DNA of 64,000 nucleotides. It comes from Nocardioides panacisoli. Lineage in GTDB: Bacteria; Actinomycetota; Actinomycetes; Propionibacteriales; Nocardioidaceae. Location: NCBI RefSeq assembly GCF_019448235.1, contig NZ_CP080409.1:62001-126000 (forward strand), in the 5' to 3' direction. The notes under the pieces were generated by a model that made no database searches, was not told the origin of the DNA, and saw only the letters and a program-made list of their open reading frames with translations. Position numbers and translations under genes: made by a program. This document shows positions 9,645-24,250 of this stretch, in pieces; positions within the stretch are counted from its first letter, which is position 1; each line of letters starts with the position of its first letter.

Positions 9645-9983
9645 TCATCCGGGATCGCCGCCTGGCTTCGATCGCGCGACGCACCCAGCGGCGTGCCGCC
9701 TCGATCCGCAGGCTGTGTGCTGCAGGTCCTCCGAATCGCCAAGGAGGGCGTCCAATCGGCCGTCGAGGTCGGCGAGTCCGGTGTCGCGATCGGCGACGTG
9801 GAATCGCACGAATCGCGGGATTCGCCGTTGCCCGTAATCGACGAGCTCGGCGCGTGCGATTCCCAGACACGGCAACACCAGGGCGCAGCCAGGCGAGGCG
9901 ATGCCTTCCAGCGCGGCGATCAGAGACACGGCTACCGCGAACGCGCGATCACGCATCGCGCGGTCGGTCAGGTCATCGCGCAC
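9645..9983 (-). CDS. Hypothetical protein, uncertain
   Basis: This is an open frame for a 112-residue protein. Its first ~80 residues look protein-like, with a hydrophobic stretch (AVAVSLIAALEGI) and a segment PRFVRFHVADRDTGLADLDGRLDALL. The last ~25 residues are poor in character. I recognise no family. It could be a degraded gene in the accessory stretch between the two defence operons. Confidence 0.3.
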   Translation of the reverse strand: MRDDLTDRAMRDRAFAVAVSLIAALEGIASPGCALVLPCLGIARAELVDYGQRRIPRFVRFHVADRDTGLADLDGRLDALLGDSEDLQHTACGSRRHAAGCVARSKPGGDPG

Positions 9984-9997
9984 GGGATCATTCTCAG

Positions 9998-10513
9998 GTG
10001 CTCGTGCTTAACGCCCAACTGTGGCCACGCGGGGACGCGACCGGATCGGAGATGCTCGGGCGCATCGCGATCGGGCAGGTTGCCCGCAGCACCGGCGGCG
10101 ACTACGCGGACTACGTCGTCGTCCGCCTCGACACCGACGGCCGAGCGTCGAAGGCGTCGATGCTTGGACGCCGGAGCGTGATGGCGAGCTGGCGTGACCT
10201 GCTCTGGGCAGCGCTCGACGGCGAGGGCGCCGAGCCTGTTGCGATCGACGACCCAAAGGTCGTCAAGATCATCGCTAAGGTGCGCGCCGGCGTCTCTGTG
10301 CCGATGAGCCTCGATCGGCGTTTACCGGCCGTGCGCGCTGACAACACCGCCAATTCGTCATGCACCTCATGCACTGACGGAACGGTTGGCCGATCACGGT
10401 TGTCCGGAGCGTGCCTGACCTGGGTATCAACCGCGACCCGTCCCGCTTGGCGGACTAGGCTCTCCGAGCCGATGTCGAGAGTCGTCGCCGCGGTCGTTCA
10501 GCCTCGGTCTTGA
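9998..10513 (+). CDS. Hypothetical protein, probably 3'-truncated or decayed
   Basis: The frame beginning at GTG 9998 encodes about 110 residues of convincing protein: a [10 protein letters not shown] start, [25 protein letters not shown] and [12 protein letters not shown]. About 60 residues with the look of translated non-coding DNA follow. An intact N-terminal part with a random tail suggests that the gene lost its original 3' end. The family is not recognised with confidence. There is no clear ribosome site, though GGGA lies about ten bases upstream. Confidence 0.4.
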   Translation: MLVLNAQLWPRGDATGSEMLGRIAIGQVARSTGGDYADYVVVRLDTDGRASKASMLGRRSVMASWRDLLWAALDGEGAEPVAIDDPKVVKIIAKVRAGVSVPMSLDRRLPAVRADNTANSSCTSCTDGTVGRSRLSGACLTWVSTATRPAWRTRLSEPMSRVVAAVVQPRS

Positions 10514-10760
10514 ATACTATGCGCTGACCGCGCCGGACCCTCTCGGCGTACTTCGTCAGGTGGCGTGCGGAGATGCTCCCGCCGTCCCGCTCGAACAGGG
10601 CGACGATGGTTCGCTTGGTGACGTCCAGGTCATGACCCTCGTCGGGGACGAGCCGATCCGGGTCCTGTCTTCTGCGATGTTCTTCACGGCTGGCGCGATG
10701 GCCGCCTTCAGAGCCGCCTCGTTGATCTTGAACTTCAGATCACTCTCCGTGTGGTTGATT
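10455..10760 (-). pseudogene. Frameshifted remnant of an unidentified gene
   Basis: Read on the minus strand from about 10758, one frame gives [19 protein letters not shown] and on to KNIAED. Near 10,665 the sensible reading moves to another frame, giving [18 protein letters not shown] and then [19 protein letters not shown], with a TAG at 10455-10457. Two adjoining protein-like frames joined by a one-base shift, with no start codon at the 5' end, suggest a decayed gene. It fills most of the gap between the truncated gene at 9998 and hsdM. Confidence 0.35.
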
Positions 10761-10792
10761 TTGCTAGATCACTATGCAAACATAACAAACAT
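10755..10792 (+). promoter_or_regulatory. AT-rich hsdM promoter/operator with CAAACAT repeats
   Basis: A strikingly AT-rich patch directly precedes the hsdM start. It holds a TTGATT -35-like word (10755-10760), TATGCA (10773-10778) and two direct copies of CAAACAT (10777-10783 and 10786-10792), the second covering the first bases of the start codon. The methylase carries an N-terminal XRE-type HTH, so these repeats are candidate autorepressor sites. The spacing of the promoter words is not ideal, and the exact -10 is uncertain. Confidence 0.4.
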
Positions 10793-12611
10793 GACAGACA
10801 CTGCGACCGTCCCCTCAACCCTCCAGGCGATCCGTGCTGCGCTCGACCTGACTCAGGCTGAGCTGGCCGAGCGCCTCGGTGTCTCGTTCGCCACGGTCAA
10901 CAGGTGGGAGGGCGGAGCGAACAAGCCACAGAGGGCCCAACTGGCCAAGATCACTGCACTGGCCGAAGAGGCCGGCGTCGACCTCGGCGATGCTCCGGTC
11001 GTCGGCGGCGCGGTTGTGACCCGTCGTCGTGGCCGTCAGGCCAAGTCGGCGACGCCGACCACCAAGCCGATGGAGCAGATGCTCTGGGACGCGGCCTGCT
11101 CGATCCGTGGCGAGAGGGATGCGCCGAAGTTCAGGGACTACCTGCTCCCGCTGCTGTTCCTGAAGCGCCTATCCGACGTTTTCGATGACGAGATCGACCG
11201 CCTCGCCGAGGAGTACGGCGACCGCGAGGTTGCGATCGAGATCGCCGACAACGATCACAGTCTCCTCCGCTTCTACCTCCCGCCCGAAGCTCGGTGGGCA
11301 GTCATCAGCGGCCGGGCCCAATATGACTGGCCAGACGACGAGCGTGGTCGCTCGACCCGCCCCCGCGACGTCGGCGAGCACCTGACCAAGGCGGTGCGTG
11401 CAGTCGTCCGCTACAACCCGACCTTGGCTGGCGTCATCGACGTCGTCGACTTCGCGGCCGAGCGCAACGGCGAGCGAGACATCAACCCCGGCAAACTCAA
11501 CGGTGTCGTCGAGACCTTCTCGGACCCGCGCTACCGCCTCGGCCTCGCTGATGTGCAACCCGACTTCCTCGGTCGCGCATACGAGTACCTCCTCCGCAAG
11601 TTCGCCGAGGGTTCCGGCCAGAGCGCCGGCGAGTTCTTCACGCCGACCGAGGTGGGCTTCCTCATGGCCCGGATCTTGCGCCCGAAGCCCGGCCAGGCGT
11701 GCCACGACTACGCCTGTGGATCGGCCGGCCTTCTCATCAAACTCCAACTCGTTGCCAACGAGCTTGATCCGACCGCGAAGGTTCCCCTGAAGCTCTACGG
11801 GCAGGAACTTCAGGCCGAGAGCTACGCGGTCGCGCGGATGAACGCGATCATCCACGACATGGACATCGACCTCCGGCGTGGCGACACCATGATCAATCCG
11901 AAGTTCCGTACCCCGTCTGGCTCACTCGACCAGTTCGACCTCGTTGTCGCCAATCCGATGTGGAACCAGCCCTTTGGGGCCAGCATCTTCGAGGACGACC
12001 CGTACGACCGCTTCATCAGGCATGGCGGAGCGACTTCGGGCAAGGGTGACTGGGCGTGGGTCCAGCACACGTCGACAGTCCTCAAGGACGGAGGGCGTGC
12101 CGCCGTGGTTCTCGACACCGGCGCTGTCACCCGCGGCTCCGGCTCCAGGAACCAGGACAAGGAACGCAACATCCGCAAGTGGTTCGTCGACCAGGACCTC
12201 ATCGAGGGCGTCATCCTCATGCCGGACAACCTGTTCTACAACACCATGGCCGCGGGCGTGATCGTGGTGCTCAACAAGCGCAAGCCCGAGTCCAAGAAGG
12301 GCCAGATCACGCTCGTCAATGCCAGCAAGCGCTTCACGAAGGGCAAGCCCAAGAATCACCTCGCTGAAGAGGACGTCGCCGATCTCGCGAGGCTCTTCAA
12401 CACGGGCGAGCCTGTAGAGGGCGAGGTCGCAGTAATCGACCTCCAGCAGGCCGCAGATGCGGACTACAACCTCAGCCCGAGTCGCTGGATTCAGCAGGCA
12501 AGTGCTCTGGATCACCGCACCGTCCCGGAGCTGCTGAGCGAACTTGTCGAGTTGGACAGCGCTGCGCGACAGATCGATGAGGCGCTCGCGAACATGCTGG
12601 TGAAGCTGTGA
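10791..12611 (+). CDS. hsdM: Type I restriction-modification methylase HsdM with N-terminal XRE HTH
   Basis: This is a 606-residue DNA N6-adenine methyltransferase subunit. Residues ~8-60 form a Cro/CI-type helix-turn-helix ([20 protein letters not shown]), which is not part of classical HsdM. The methylase follows: [18 protein letters not shown]-binding motif [11 protein letters not shown] (about 306-315) and catalytic motif IV as NPMW (about 388-391, the NPPF/Y position). The ATG at 10791 puts the HTH at the N-terminus and follows the AT-rich promoter patch; an in-frame upstream extension to 10560 is not protein-like. The stop overlaps the hsdS start by four bases. It heads a coupled six-gene operon, and the HTH suggests it may control its own expression. 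Confidence 0.92.
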   Translation: MTDTATVPSTLQAIRAALDLTQAELAERLGVSFATVNRWEGGANKPQRAQLAKITALAEEAGVDLGDAPVVGGAVVTRRRGRQAKSATPTTKPMEQMLWDAACSIRGERDAPKFRDYLLPLLFLKRLSDVFDDEIDRLAEEYGDREVAIEIADNDHSLLRFYLPPEARWAVISGRAQYDWPDDERGRSTRPRDVGEHLTKAVRAVVRYNPTLAGVIDVVDFAAERNGERDINPGKLNGVVETFSDPRYRLGLADVQPDFLGRAYEYLLRKFAEGSGQSAGEFFTPTEVGFLMARILRPKPGQACHDYACGSAGLLIKLQLVANELDPTAKVPLKLYGQELQAESYAVARMNAIIHDMDIDLRRGDTMINPKFRTPSGSLDQFDLVVANPMWNQPFGASIFEDDPYDRFIRHGGATSGKGDWAWVQHTSTVLKDGGRAAVVLDTGAVTRGSGSRNQDKERNIRKWFVDQDLIEGVILMPDNLFYNTMAAGVIVVLNKRKPESKKGQITLVNASKRFTKGKPKNHLAEEDVADLARLFNTGEPVEGEVAVIDLQQAADADYNLSPSRWIQQASALDHRTVPELLSELVELDSAARQIDEALANMLVKL

Positions 12612-13893
12612 GCGCGACCGACTGGGCGACGAAGCCCTTGGGGGAACTCTTCGCGGTAGGTGCAGGCAAGACCATGTCGGCGGCAGCGCGAGCCGGCGAG
12701 AACAAGGTGCCGTTCCTTCGTACTTCGAATGTTCTGTGGGACGAGATCGATGTTGCCGTCGTCGATCAGATGGCGATTCCTGAGCGCGAGTTGATCGAGA
12801 AGAGTTTGAAGGTTGGGGACCTGCTCGTGTGCGAGGGGGGCGAAATCGGTCGTGCTGCCGTCTGGGAAGGCGGGCAGGAACCCATGTCCTTCCAGAATCA
12901 CCTGCACCGTCTCCGCCCGAAGGTCGATGACGTCGATCCCCGATTCTACGTCTACTTTCTCCAGGCGGCCTTCACGCAGTTGGGCATTTTCGGGGGCGCC
13001 GGCAACAAGACCACGATTCCCAACCTGTCCTCGGGCCGCCTCAAGGCCTTGGACGTCCCGCACCCGCCGCTCCCTGAGCAGGTCGCAATCGCCGACGCTC
13101 TGCGGCACGTCCAGAGGGCGCGACGACTCAACGCGCGGCTGATCGCGACAACCGAACAGTTGAAGACCGCGGCTATGCGCCAGTTGTTCTCGCGGGGGCT
13201 GCGGGGGGAGTCGCAGAAGGAGACCGAAGTCGGGCCGATCCCCGGGAGCTGGGAGCTTGTCGAACTCGGCGAGGTCCGCGAGTTCCTCCAGTACGGAACA
13301 TCGGTCCACTGCACCTTGGACCCCAAGGAATACCCAGTCCTCAGAATTCCGAACATCGAACCGGGTCGTGTGAACGACTCCGAGCTCAAGTACTGCGACC
13401 TCCCTGAGGCGCAGGCGAAGAAGTACCTGCTTGAGAACGGCGACCTGTTGTTCATTCGGACGAATGGCGTCATCGACCGCCTCGGCTCCTGTGCGGTCTA
13501 CGCCGGCGCTCCGGAGTCTGCACTGTTCGCGTCCTACCTGATCCGCGCACGGCTGAAGGCTAGAGCGCTACCGAAGTTTGTCGCGTACTTCTATGGTTCG
13601 ACGCTCGGGACGTCACTGGTCGCGGGGCGAGCGACGCCGGCCTCGGACGGCAAGTACAACCTCAACACCGGAACGATCGACGCGCTGCCACTTCCGCTGC
13701 CGTCGACACTTGAGGAGCAGCAGGAGATCGTGGACGTGCTCGACGCCCTCGATCGCAAGATCGACTTGCATCGTCGCAAGCGCGAGGTACTCGACCAGCT
13801 CTTCAAGTCGCTGTTGCACAAGGTGATGACCGGCGAGGTCTCGGTCGACGACCTCGACCTGAGTGCGCTGCCGACGTTCGAAGGGAGCGCTGC

Positions 13894-13897
<4 letters not shown>
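12608..13897 (+). CDS. hsdS: Type I restriction specificity subunit HsdS
   Basis: This is a 429-residue DNA-recognition subunit with two target-recognition halves. The first spans about residues 1-195 and ends in the conserved [13 protein letters not shown] helix; the second spans about 205-415 and ends in [35 protein letters not shown] links the halves and [12 protein letters not shown] closes the protein, both usual for HsdS. The two halves probably read the two parts of a bipartite site. The GTG start overlaps the hsdM stop (GTGA) and the stop overlaps the hsdR start (ATGA), so the three subunits are translationally coupled. The recognition sequence cannot be read from the protein. Confidence 0.93.
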
Positions 13898-16838
<2,941 letters not shown>

Positions 16839-16839
<1 letters not shown>

Positions 16840-17168
16840 TGGCACGCCCCAAGATGAGCCTGACCGCTGACCAGGTACTCACCCGCAAGGCGATGGCCTG
16901 GGCGGCGAAGATCCGCGTGAACCCCACCCGAGTCGTGATCGCTGAGCTGGAGAACAAGTGGGGTTCCTGCGCCCCTGACGGCGTGGTCACTCTGGCTGGA
17001 GATCTCGTCGACATGCCCGAGGAGTTCCAGGACTACGTCGTCGCCCACGAGTTGCTCCACCTGCGCTACCGCTCCCACGGCAAAGCGTTCAGGGCCATGA
17101 TGACCGCCCTCGTGCCCGACTGGCGGGAGTTGGAGGCATCAAGTCCCGTACGGGAGGTGCGCAAGTGA
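16839..17168 (+). CDS. YgjP/DUF45-type HExxH metallopeptidase
   Basis: This is a 109-residue predicted zinc metallopeptidase. The core reads NKWGSC...AHELLHLRYRSHGKAF, with HELLH as the zinc motif and the downstream His of RSHG as a likely third ligand. Short YgjP-like (DUF45) peptidases are often found beside type I restriction genes, but their substrate is not established. It begins on the last base of the hsdR stop codon and its stop overlaps the AAA+ gene start by three bases, so it is firmly part of this operon. Confidence 0.8.
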
Positions 17169-18394
17169 GTGAAGCGGGGAACGTCGAGGGGCGTTCCGAC
17201 GGGCATCTGATCAAGGTGCTTGAGGTGCTCGATGGGGGCGAGGCGTTCCTCGGCCGTACATCGAACGGCGGCACTGCCCGATTCTCGCTGGGACAGCTGG
17301 CCGATATTCGTCGGGGATCTGTTGTCTTCGTGAGCGAGGACAGTTGGGAGGTAGTTCCTGCCAGTGCCTGGCCCGAGATTCCCGAGGTGGCAATTATCCG
17401 GAAGATTCTCGACGACGGACTACTGATCGAGTACGGGGCTGGGATTCGGTTCGTCCCCGGTCATCCGTCTGTCGAGGTCGCCGTCGGAAACACGGTCCAG
17501 TTCAGCGAGGTCGACGGCGTGCTCCGGGTACTTGAACCGGGTCCGGTCCGGTACAGGGATGAGGGCGTCGGAGACGACAGCATTGACGAGTACCTCGTCA
17601 CTTCCGGCGCCGATGGTCCGACATTCGCCTCGTTCGCCGGCTACCACGACGTTCGGCAGCGCGCAGTTGAGTTGATCGAGACCCAATTGAAGAACCGCGA
17701 GCGTTTGTCGGCTCTGGGTGCCCGGCCTGTGAAGGGCATCATCTTCACCGGTCCTCCTGGGACCGGAAAGACGCACCTCGCACGGGTCATCGCACACGAG
17801 TCCGGAGCCTCGTTCTACCTGATCAGCGGGCCGTCCATCGTCAGCAAGTGGGTCGGCGACAGCGAGGAGGCGATTCGCCGGATCTTCCGGTCTGCAGCGA
17901 AGAAGGAGAGCGCGATCATCTTCTTCGACGAGATCGACAGCATCGCCGAGCGCCGCACGGAGGAATCTCACGAGGCGTCCAGGCGACTCGTTGCGCAACT
18001 GCTGACGGAGCTCGACGGCTTCGATCAGAGCGGCTCGAATCTCATCGTCATCGCGGCCACGAACCGGATCGAGAGTGTTGACGAAGCGCTCCTTCGACCC
18101 GGCCGGTTCGACTGGGAAATCGCTTTCGGGATGCCGACCGCTGAAGATCGGCTAGAGATCCTGCAACTTGGCGCGGGCCAGATGAAGACCGAAGGGACGC
18201 TGCCGCTGGAGTCTGTGGCCGCCGCGAGCGACGGCTGGTCAGCGGCAGGACTTGCGTCGCTCTGGACGGAGGCTGCCCTCTTGGCAGCGGCCGATGGTCG
18301 CATGGCCATTGTTGATGAAGACGTCGCGCAGGCTTTCGAACGTGTCGCCCGGCGGCCGATGCGTGAGGCGAAGAGAGTCACGAGTGGCTCGTAA
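17165..18394 (+). CDS. CDC48/Mpa-like AAA+ ATPase
   Basis: This is a 409-residue protein. The first ~150 residues are beta-rich and not clearly assigned (possibly OB-like). A classical AAA module follows: Walker A GPPGTGKT (about 196-203), Walker B IIFFDEID (about 252-259), a sensor-1 ATNR region and the second region of homology RPGRFD (about 312). The motif set matches CDC48, FtsH, Mpa/ARC-type unfoldases rather than McrB. A protein remodeller in a type I restriction operon, next to a metallopeptidase, suggests handling or turnover of the restriction complex; this is inference. The GTG start overlaps the previous stop and the next gene starts 11 bases before its end. Confidence 0.85.
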   Translation: MSEAGNVEGRSDGHLIKVLEVLDGGEAFLGRTSNGGTARFSLGQLADIRRGSVVFVSEDSWEVVPASAWPEIPEVAIIRKILDDGLLIEYGAGIRFVPGHPSVEVAVGNTVQFSEVDGVLRVLEPGPVRYRDEGVGDDSIDEYLVTSGADGPTFASFAGYHDVRQRAVELIETQLKNRERLSALGARPVKGIIFTGPPGTGKTHLARVIAHESGASFYLISGPSIVSKWVGDSEEAIRRIFRSAAKKESAIIFFDEIDSIAERRTEESHEASRRLVAQLLTELDGFDQSGSNLIVIAATNRIESVDEALLRPGRFDWEIAFGMPTAEDRLEILQLGAGQMKTEGTLPLESVAAASDGWSAAGLASLWTEAALLAAADGRMAIVDEDVAQAFERVARRPMREAKRVTSGS

Positions 18395-19745
18395 TAGTTG
18401 GTGGCGTCGGCTCCGTGATCGATGGCGCGCGAAGCGCGCACGGAAGGTCGTCGAAAAGGGCCGCCCACTTCGCGAGTTTGTGTACCTGGACGAGGTCAGC
18501 CTCACGAGCCTGCTCGTGTCTCAGCGAGACACGATTCCGGAGCATGTAACGAGCGGCAGGTCCGTCTCCGAGCAAGCCGAAGTCTCGGCGAAGGCCTCGG
18601 TGGATGCAGTGGCTGCCAAGGCTGAGAGCGCGACCCGCTATCAAACCGCGAACTCCAGTTCGGTCGAGAGCTTACGCAAGGCGGTGGTCCAGACCTTGTT
18701 CAACGAGCTCCGCGACGATGCGTGCCTGCCGATGTCGCTACACGACGATGCGACCGGCCCTGTGGTTCTCGCATGCGACGGCTCGTCCCAGGATGGTGCC
18801 CTCCGCGGGTGGCGAGGGGATGGCCTGCTGCGGGGACAGCTGATCGAGCTGGAGGTCGTGCTCGAAGTTGACCCCGTGTTCAAGCTCGGGACGATGGTGT
18901 CGGAGTTTTCCGCAATGGCCGCCGAGTATCCGCAAATGGCGGGCCCCTCTGGGCTTGCCATGCTCGACGAGATCGAGCCGGTGAAGAAGGTCCTTGATCG
19001 TCTACTAGCGGGGCTGATTCCCATCAGGGCGAGGGCCTGCAATTACTCGGTGGCAACAATGAGCGGGCAGGACTATGTGGTCCGTTCCCGTGCGGCCGCC
19101 GAGCACGGGGTTCCAGTCCGTCCGCTCGAAGTCGTCGGTGTTACGGAACACATCGGCTACTGGAAGGACATCCGGCGAGTGCTCTTCTCGTCGGCCCAGT
19201 TCAAACTCCTGTGCCGCGTTGCGCGGCCTGGTCTCCACGAAACCTGGACCCCGGTCAAGGTCGCCCATCTGTTCGGCGACGTCGCGCCAACTTTGGTCCA
19301 GCAGATCGACGCACTGAGCAAGGCCGGCACGTCCGGGCTGCCCGGTCTTCCTGCTGGGCAGGTACACCTCGCCCTCCTGCGGGCTCTCGCAATCTACGCC
19401 GACGAGATTGCCCCGGCGGCCAATGATGCTATCCATTCCGCAGAGACCGTCGAGCTCATAGAGATCGCAGCGCGAGTCTCCAACGAGGCATCGCCCACCG
19501 CTCAGCGGCAGGCATTTGCTGAGGTTCGGGACCTCCTCGTTGAACGCAACCCTGGGCTCGCGCCCACGCCTGCGCAGGACCTTGATGCCCGTCGGAACGC
19601 CAGAGAGCACGCTGGCCTCCCTGTCATGCCAGGTGGTGCCGATGGTGCGACTGCGACAAGCACACACGACGACTCGCCGGGTGGCCGGGCGAACGCCGAC
19701 GCGGCGAAGCTGATTGACGTCGAGGTCGTGGCCATCTACTGGTGA
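18384..19745 (+). CDS. Unrecognised protein of the extended restriction operon (possible DUF6414-like)
   Basis: This is a 453-residue protein starting at GTG 18384, inside the end of the AAA+ gene. The N-terminus is highly basic (RNSWWRRLRDRWRAKRARK), and LREFVYLDEVSLTSLLVSQ follows (residues ~32-50). The YLD...SLL pattern resembles DUF6414-type proteins seen near defence genes, but I am not certain. A serine/alanine-rich region (about 55-100), a mixed alpha/beta body and a low-complexity tail complete it. No catalytic motif or membrane segment is visible. Its coupling to the AAA+ gene suggests it is that protein's partner or substrate adaptor. Confidence 0.6.
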   Translation: MARNSWWRRLRDRWRAKRARKVVEKGRPLREFVYLDEVSLTSLLVSQRDTIPEHVTSGRSVSEQAEVSAKASVDAVAAKAESATRYQTANSSSVESLRKAVVQTLFNELRDDACLPMSLHDDATGPVVLACDGSSQDGALRGWRGDGLLRGQLIELEVVLEVDPVFKLGTMVSEFSAMAAEYPQMAGPSGLAMLDEIEPVKKVLDRLLAGLIPIRARACNYSVATMSGQDYVVRSRAAAEHGVPVRPLEVVGVTEHIGYWKDIRRVLFSSAQFKLLCRVARPGLHETWTPVKVAHLFGDVAPTLVQQIDALSKAGTSGLPGLPAGQVHLALLRALAIYADEIAPAANDAIHSAETVELIEIAARVSNEASPTAQRQAFAEVRDLLVERNPGLAPTPAQDLDARRNAREHAGLPVMPGGADGATATSTHDDSPGGRANADAAKLIDVEVVAIYW

Positions 19746-19787
19746 TGAGACGATGTTCTCGCCGTCCCCTCCTGCTTCCGCAAGGCG

Positions 19788-21197
19788 TCAACGCTTTGTG
19801 AGCTTCGCAACCGAGTCGCGGAGGGCGTCTTCGCCGGTACGGACGTAACGGTTCAGGATTGTGGTGAGCTTGTCGCCGAGGTACTGGGCGACAACCTCCC
19901 AGGACTCCCCGAGCTCCTCGTGGAACCACTTGGTCGCGGCGTGGTGGCGGAGGTTGCGGTAGACGATTGTCTTGGGCCAGGCGTTGTCGGGGTCGTTGTC
20001 GTCAACCCACCTGCGGATGCGGTGCCAGCGCTCGTTGTGGAGCTCGGGCTTCACCGGGAGGCCGGTGACGGTGTCGACGAAGACCCATTGCTCGTCCTCG
20101 GGTGCGATTGGATAGTTCCACCAGGCGACGGTCTTGTCTGGTTCGCGCGCGGCAAGATGGGCGCGACGTTGACGCTCCTCCTCCTGGGCGTTCAATACGC
20201 GTTGCAGCGTTGCGTTGGCGGGGAGCCCGAGCAGGTCCTTCACCCGGGGGAGCAGCTCGTCCTGCATCACCGAGCGGGGGAGGGGGACCTCGTGGATGAC
20301 GTGATTCTTCACAGGGCCGCGGAAGCCCGGTGAATGGCGCGGCGTGATCCAGCTGCCGTTGACCTGCACGTAGCCGTGCTCGAAGAAGACGTCGATCGCT
20401 CGGAGGCCGTTCTGCTCGCCGAGCCGGAGTCCGCCGAAGCCGGCGACGCGGATCTTGGTGTCGAAGAGCGGCAGCCGGGTCAGTAGCGGGTCCGTGCCCT
20501 CCGGCCCGCACAACTTGTCCGCGGCGTCGGCTATGGCCTTCACCTGGCGGGTCTCTGGTCGGAGACGCGGGTCGACGTACTGGGTCGTCGTCCCCTGGAA
20601 CACGGCCGACCGCCCGATCTCAAGACCGTCGAGCGGGTCGAACCGGCGATCCAGCCACTCCAGGCGCCACGCCAGCTTGCGCATCGCCGCCAGGACGCCG
20701 CGCACGTCCTCGCGCCCTCGGGCGGAATGCACCGTCTTGGAGGCTCGATCGAGCACCTGCTGGCTGTGCTCGACTCGCCACTTCGCGACGGGCACGTGGC
20801 CGATCGCCGGAATGATATGCGCATTCACCCGGGACTCGCGACCCTGGATCGTGCGGGGCGCCTTGCCCCGGCGCTTGCTGTCGGCGATGTACTCCGCCGC
20901 GAGCGCTTCGATGGTGCGGGTCGCTCGCACCTTCGCGCTGGCCGGCGCTGCCTGCTCGTGGTCGAGTGCCTCCTCCGCCTGGGCGAAGATCTTCCTCGCC
21001 TCGGCCTCGGTGTTGGCCCGACGCAGAACTGGCTTCCAAGGCTCACCTTCACCGGCGGGGGCCTTGAACTTCACCTGGTAGCTCGTGCCGCCCGGCGGGG
21101 GAGCGTAGAGGCGGACACGCCACGGCCAGCCGGTGCCGTCGAGGCGGCGCTCCTTGCCCTGCGCAAGCAGGGTCGACTTCCTACGGGCTGCTGCCAT
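19788..21197 (-). CDS. Tyrosine recombinase (phage-type integrase)
   Basis: This is a 469-residue integrase. The N-terminal region has an AP2-like arm-binding part ([19 protein letters not shown]). A SAM-like core-binding domain follows ([19 protein letters not shown]), then the catalytic domain with Arg in GGLRLGEQ (about 257), the [12 protein letters not shown] box and the nucleophile Tyr in ILNRYV (about 449). Two usual histidines differ: the first residue of the H-x-L-R-H box reads Arg (RNLRH), and the LGH position reads LGD. The ATG at 21197 is chosen for its GGAGG site about ten bases upstream. The repeats at 21237-21282 lie just upstream, as expected of attP. Confidence 0.9.
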   Translation of the reverse strand: MAAARRKSTLLAQGKERRLDGTGWPWRVRLYAPPPGGTSYQVKFKAPAGEGEPWKPVLRRANTEAEARKIFAQAEEALDHEQAAPASAKVRATRTIEALAAEYIADSKRRGKAPRTIQGRESRVNAHIIPAIGHVPVAKWRVEHSQQVLDRASKTVHSARGREDVRGVLAAMRKLAWRLEWLDRRFDPLDGLEIGRSAVFQGTTTQYVDPRLRPETRQVKAIADAADKLCGPEGTDPLLTRLPLFDTKIRVAGFGGLRLGEQNGLRAIDVFFEHGYVQVNGSWITPRHSPGFRGPVKNHVIHEVPLPRSVMQDELLPRVKDLLGLPANATLQRVLNAQEEERQRRAHLAAREPDKTVAWWNYPIAPEDEQWVFVDTVTGLPVKPELHNERWHRIRRWVDDNDPDNAWPKTIVYRNLRHHAATKWFHEELGESWEVVAQYLGDKLTTILNRYVRTGEDALRDSVAKLTKR

Positions 21198-21236
21198 CGC
21201 GACCGACCTCCTACGCTGGCGACGAGGAGCTACGAG

Positions 21237-21282
21237 AGAGTTCGTATCAACTGTTTGTATCATCGGGCCCATATTGATACAA
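21237..21282. repeat. Right-end integrase-type repeats (putative attR)
   Basis: AGAGTTCGTATCA (21237-21249) repeats the left-end word exactly. TTTGTATCA follows at 21254-21262 and an inverted copy, TTGATACAA, at 21274-21282. The cluster sits between the integrase start and the chromosomal thioredoxin-domain gene (21310), which probably marks the right boundary of the island. The island therefore abuts, and may supply part of, that gene's promoter region. Confidence 0.5.
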
Positions 21283-21309
21283 GCATCACTGGATCGGAGC
21301 ACTGCCCTG

Positions 21310-23370
<2,061 letters not shown>

Positions 23371-23371
23371 G

Positions 23372-24241
23372 GTGGACCTGCGCCCGCAGCCGGAGCAGCC
23401 CGATCGGTTCCACGACGCCGAGGACGGCCCCGGCAGCGAGCCGCGGATCGTGCTGCAACGCGAGCTCGACGCCGGTGTGGAGCGGTTCCGGATGCTGCGT
23501 CGGCTGGCCTACCGCGACGAGGAGTACGGCGAGATCGTGGTGCCGGACGACCTCGACACCTTCCGCACCGACCTCGCCTCGGTGCCGACGCTGTTCACCT
23601 GGCTCGTCCCGCGGTCGGGTCGACACCTGCCCGCAGCCCTGGTCCACGACGGCCTGGTCCACGACGCCCCGGGCTCGCCGCCCCACTACGTGTCGGTCGA
23701 GGGCCACGTCATCGACCGGGTGGGCGCCGACCGGGTCTTCCGGTCCGCGATGCGCGACTCCGGCACCCGCGTGGTGCGGCGCTGGCTGGTCTGGTCCGCG
23801 GTGACCCTGGCCACCATCTGGGGCGGCTCGGCGACCTGGACGCCCGCCCGCCACTGGCGCTACCGCCTCGCGATGGTGGGCTCGCTGCTGGTGGTGGCCG
23901 TGCTCGGCGTCCTGGCGACGCTCGACCTGTTCGACCGCGGTGTGGCGCTGCCGTGGATGGGGGAGGCGGCCTGGTGGGTCGAGCTCGCCGGGGGCGCCGC
24001 CGGTGCCGTCGTGGTCCCGCTCCTGCTGTGCCTGGCGTGGGGCCGCTTCGCGGTCGCGGGTGCGGTCACGGGCGTGGCGCTGGCGCTGCTGCTCCACGTG
24101 ACGGTCGTGCTCGCGCTGCTGCTGGTGGCCTACCGCGCCGCGGAGTGGCTCGCCGTACGCCGCCCGCTGGCGCTGGTGGTCACCGCGGGTGTCGTGGTGG
24201 CCGCGGCCGCGGTGCTCGTGGTCGCCCTCTTCTGGACCTGA
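23372..24241 (+). CDS. DUF1353 family membrane protein
   Basis: This is a predicted 289-residue protein. The N-terminal ~140 residues carry the DUF1353 signature (TDLASVPTLFTWLVPRSGRH followed by LVHDGLVHD). Four to five hydrophobic segments follow between residues ~150 and 289, so the DUF1353 domain is tethered to the membrane. DUF1353 is known from phage and bacterial proteins without a settled function. The GTG at 23372 lies two bases after the yyaL-like stop, which suggests one transcript. The end converges on the hemolysin III gene with a nine-base gap. Confidence 0.7.
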   Translation: MDLRPQPEQPDRFHDAEDGPGSEPRIVLQRELDAGVERFRMLRRLAYRDEEYGEIVVPDDLDTFRTDLASVPTLFTWLVPRSGRHLPAALVHDGLVHDAPGSPPHYVSVEGHVIDRVGADRVFRSAMRDSGTRVVRRWLVWSAVTLATIWGGSATWTPARHWRYRLAMVGSLLVVAVLGVLATLDLFDRGVALPWMGEAAWWVELAGGAAGAVVVPLLLCLAWGRFAVAGAVTGVALALLLHVTVVLALLLVAYRAAEWLAVRRPLALVVTAGVVVAAAAVLVVALFWT

Positions 24242-24250
24242 ACGAGCCGC

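Noticed and set aside
9456..10181. Plus-strand 241-codon frame through the iteron region
   Set aside because: It translates the repeat array into an HQ-rich string and is unlike any protein. Two other frames over the same bases look more real.
10560..10790. N-terminal extension of HsdM
   Set aside because: The 77 upstream codons read like non-coding DNA and cross the pseudogene remnant and the AT-rich promoter; the HTH begins right after ATG 10791.
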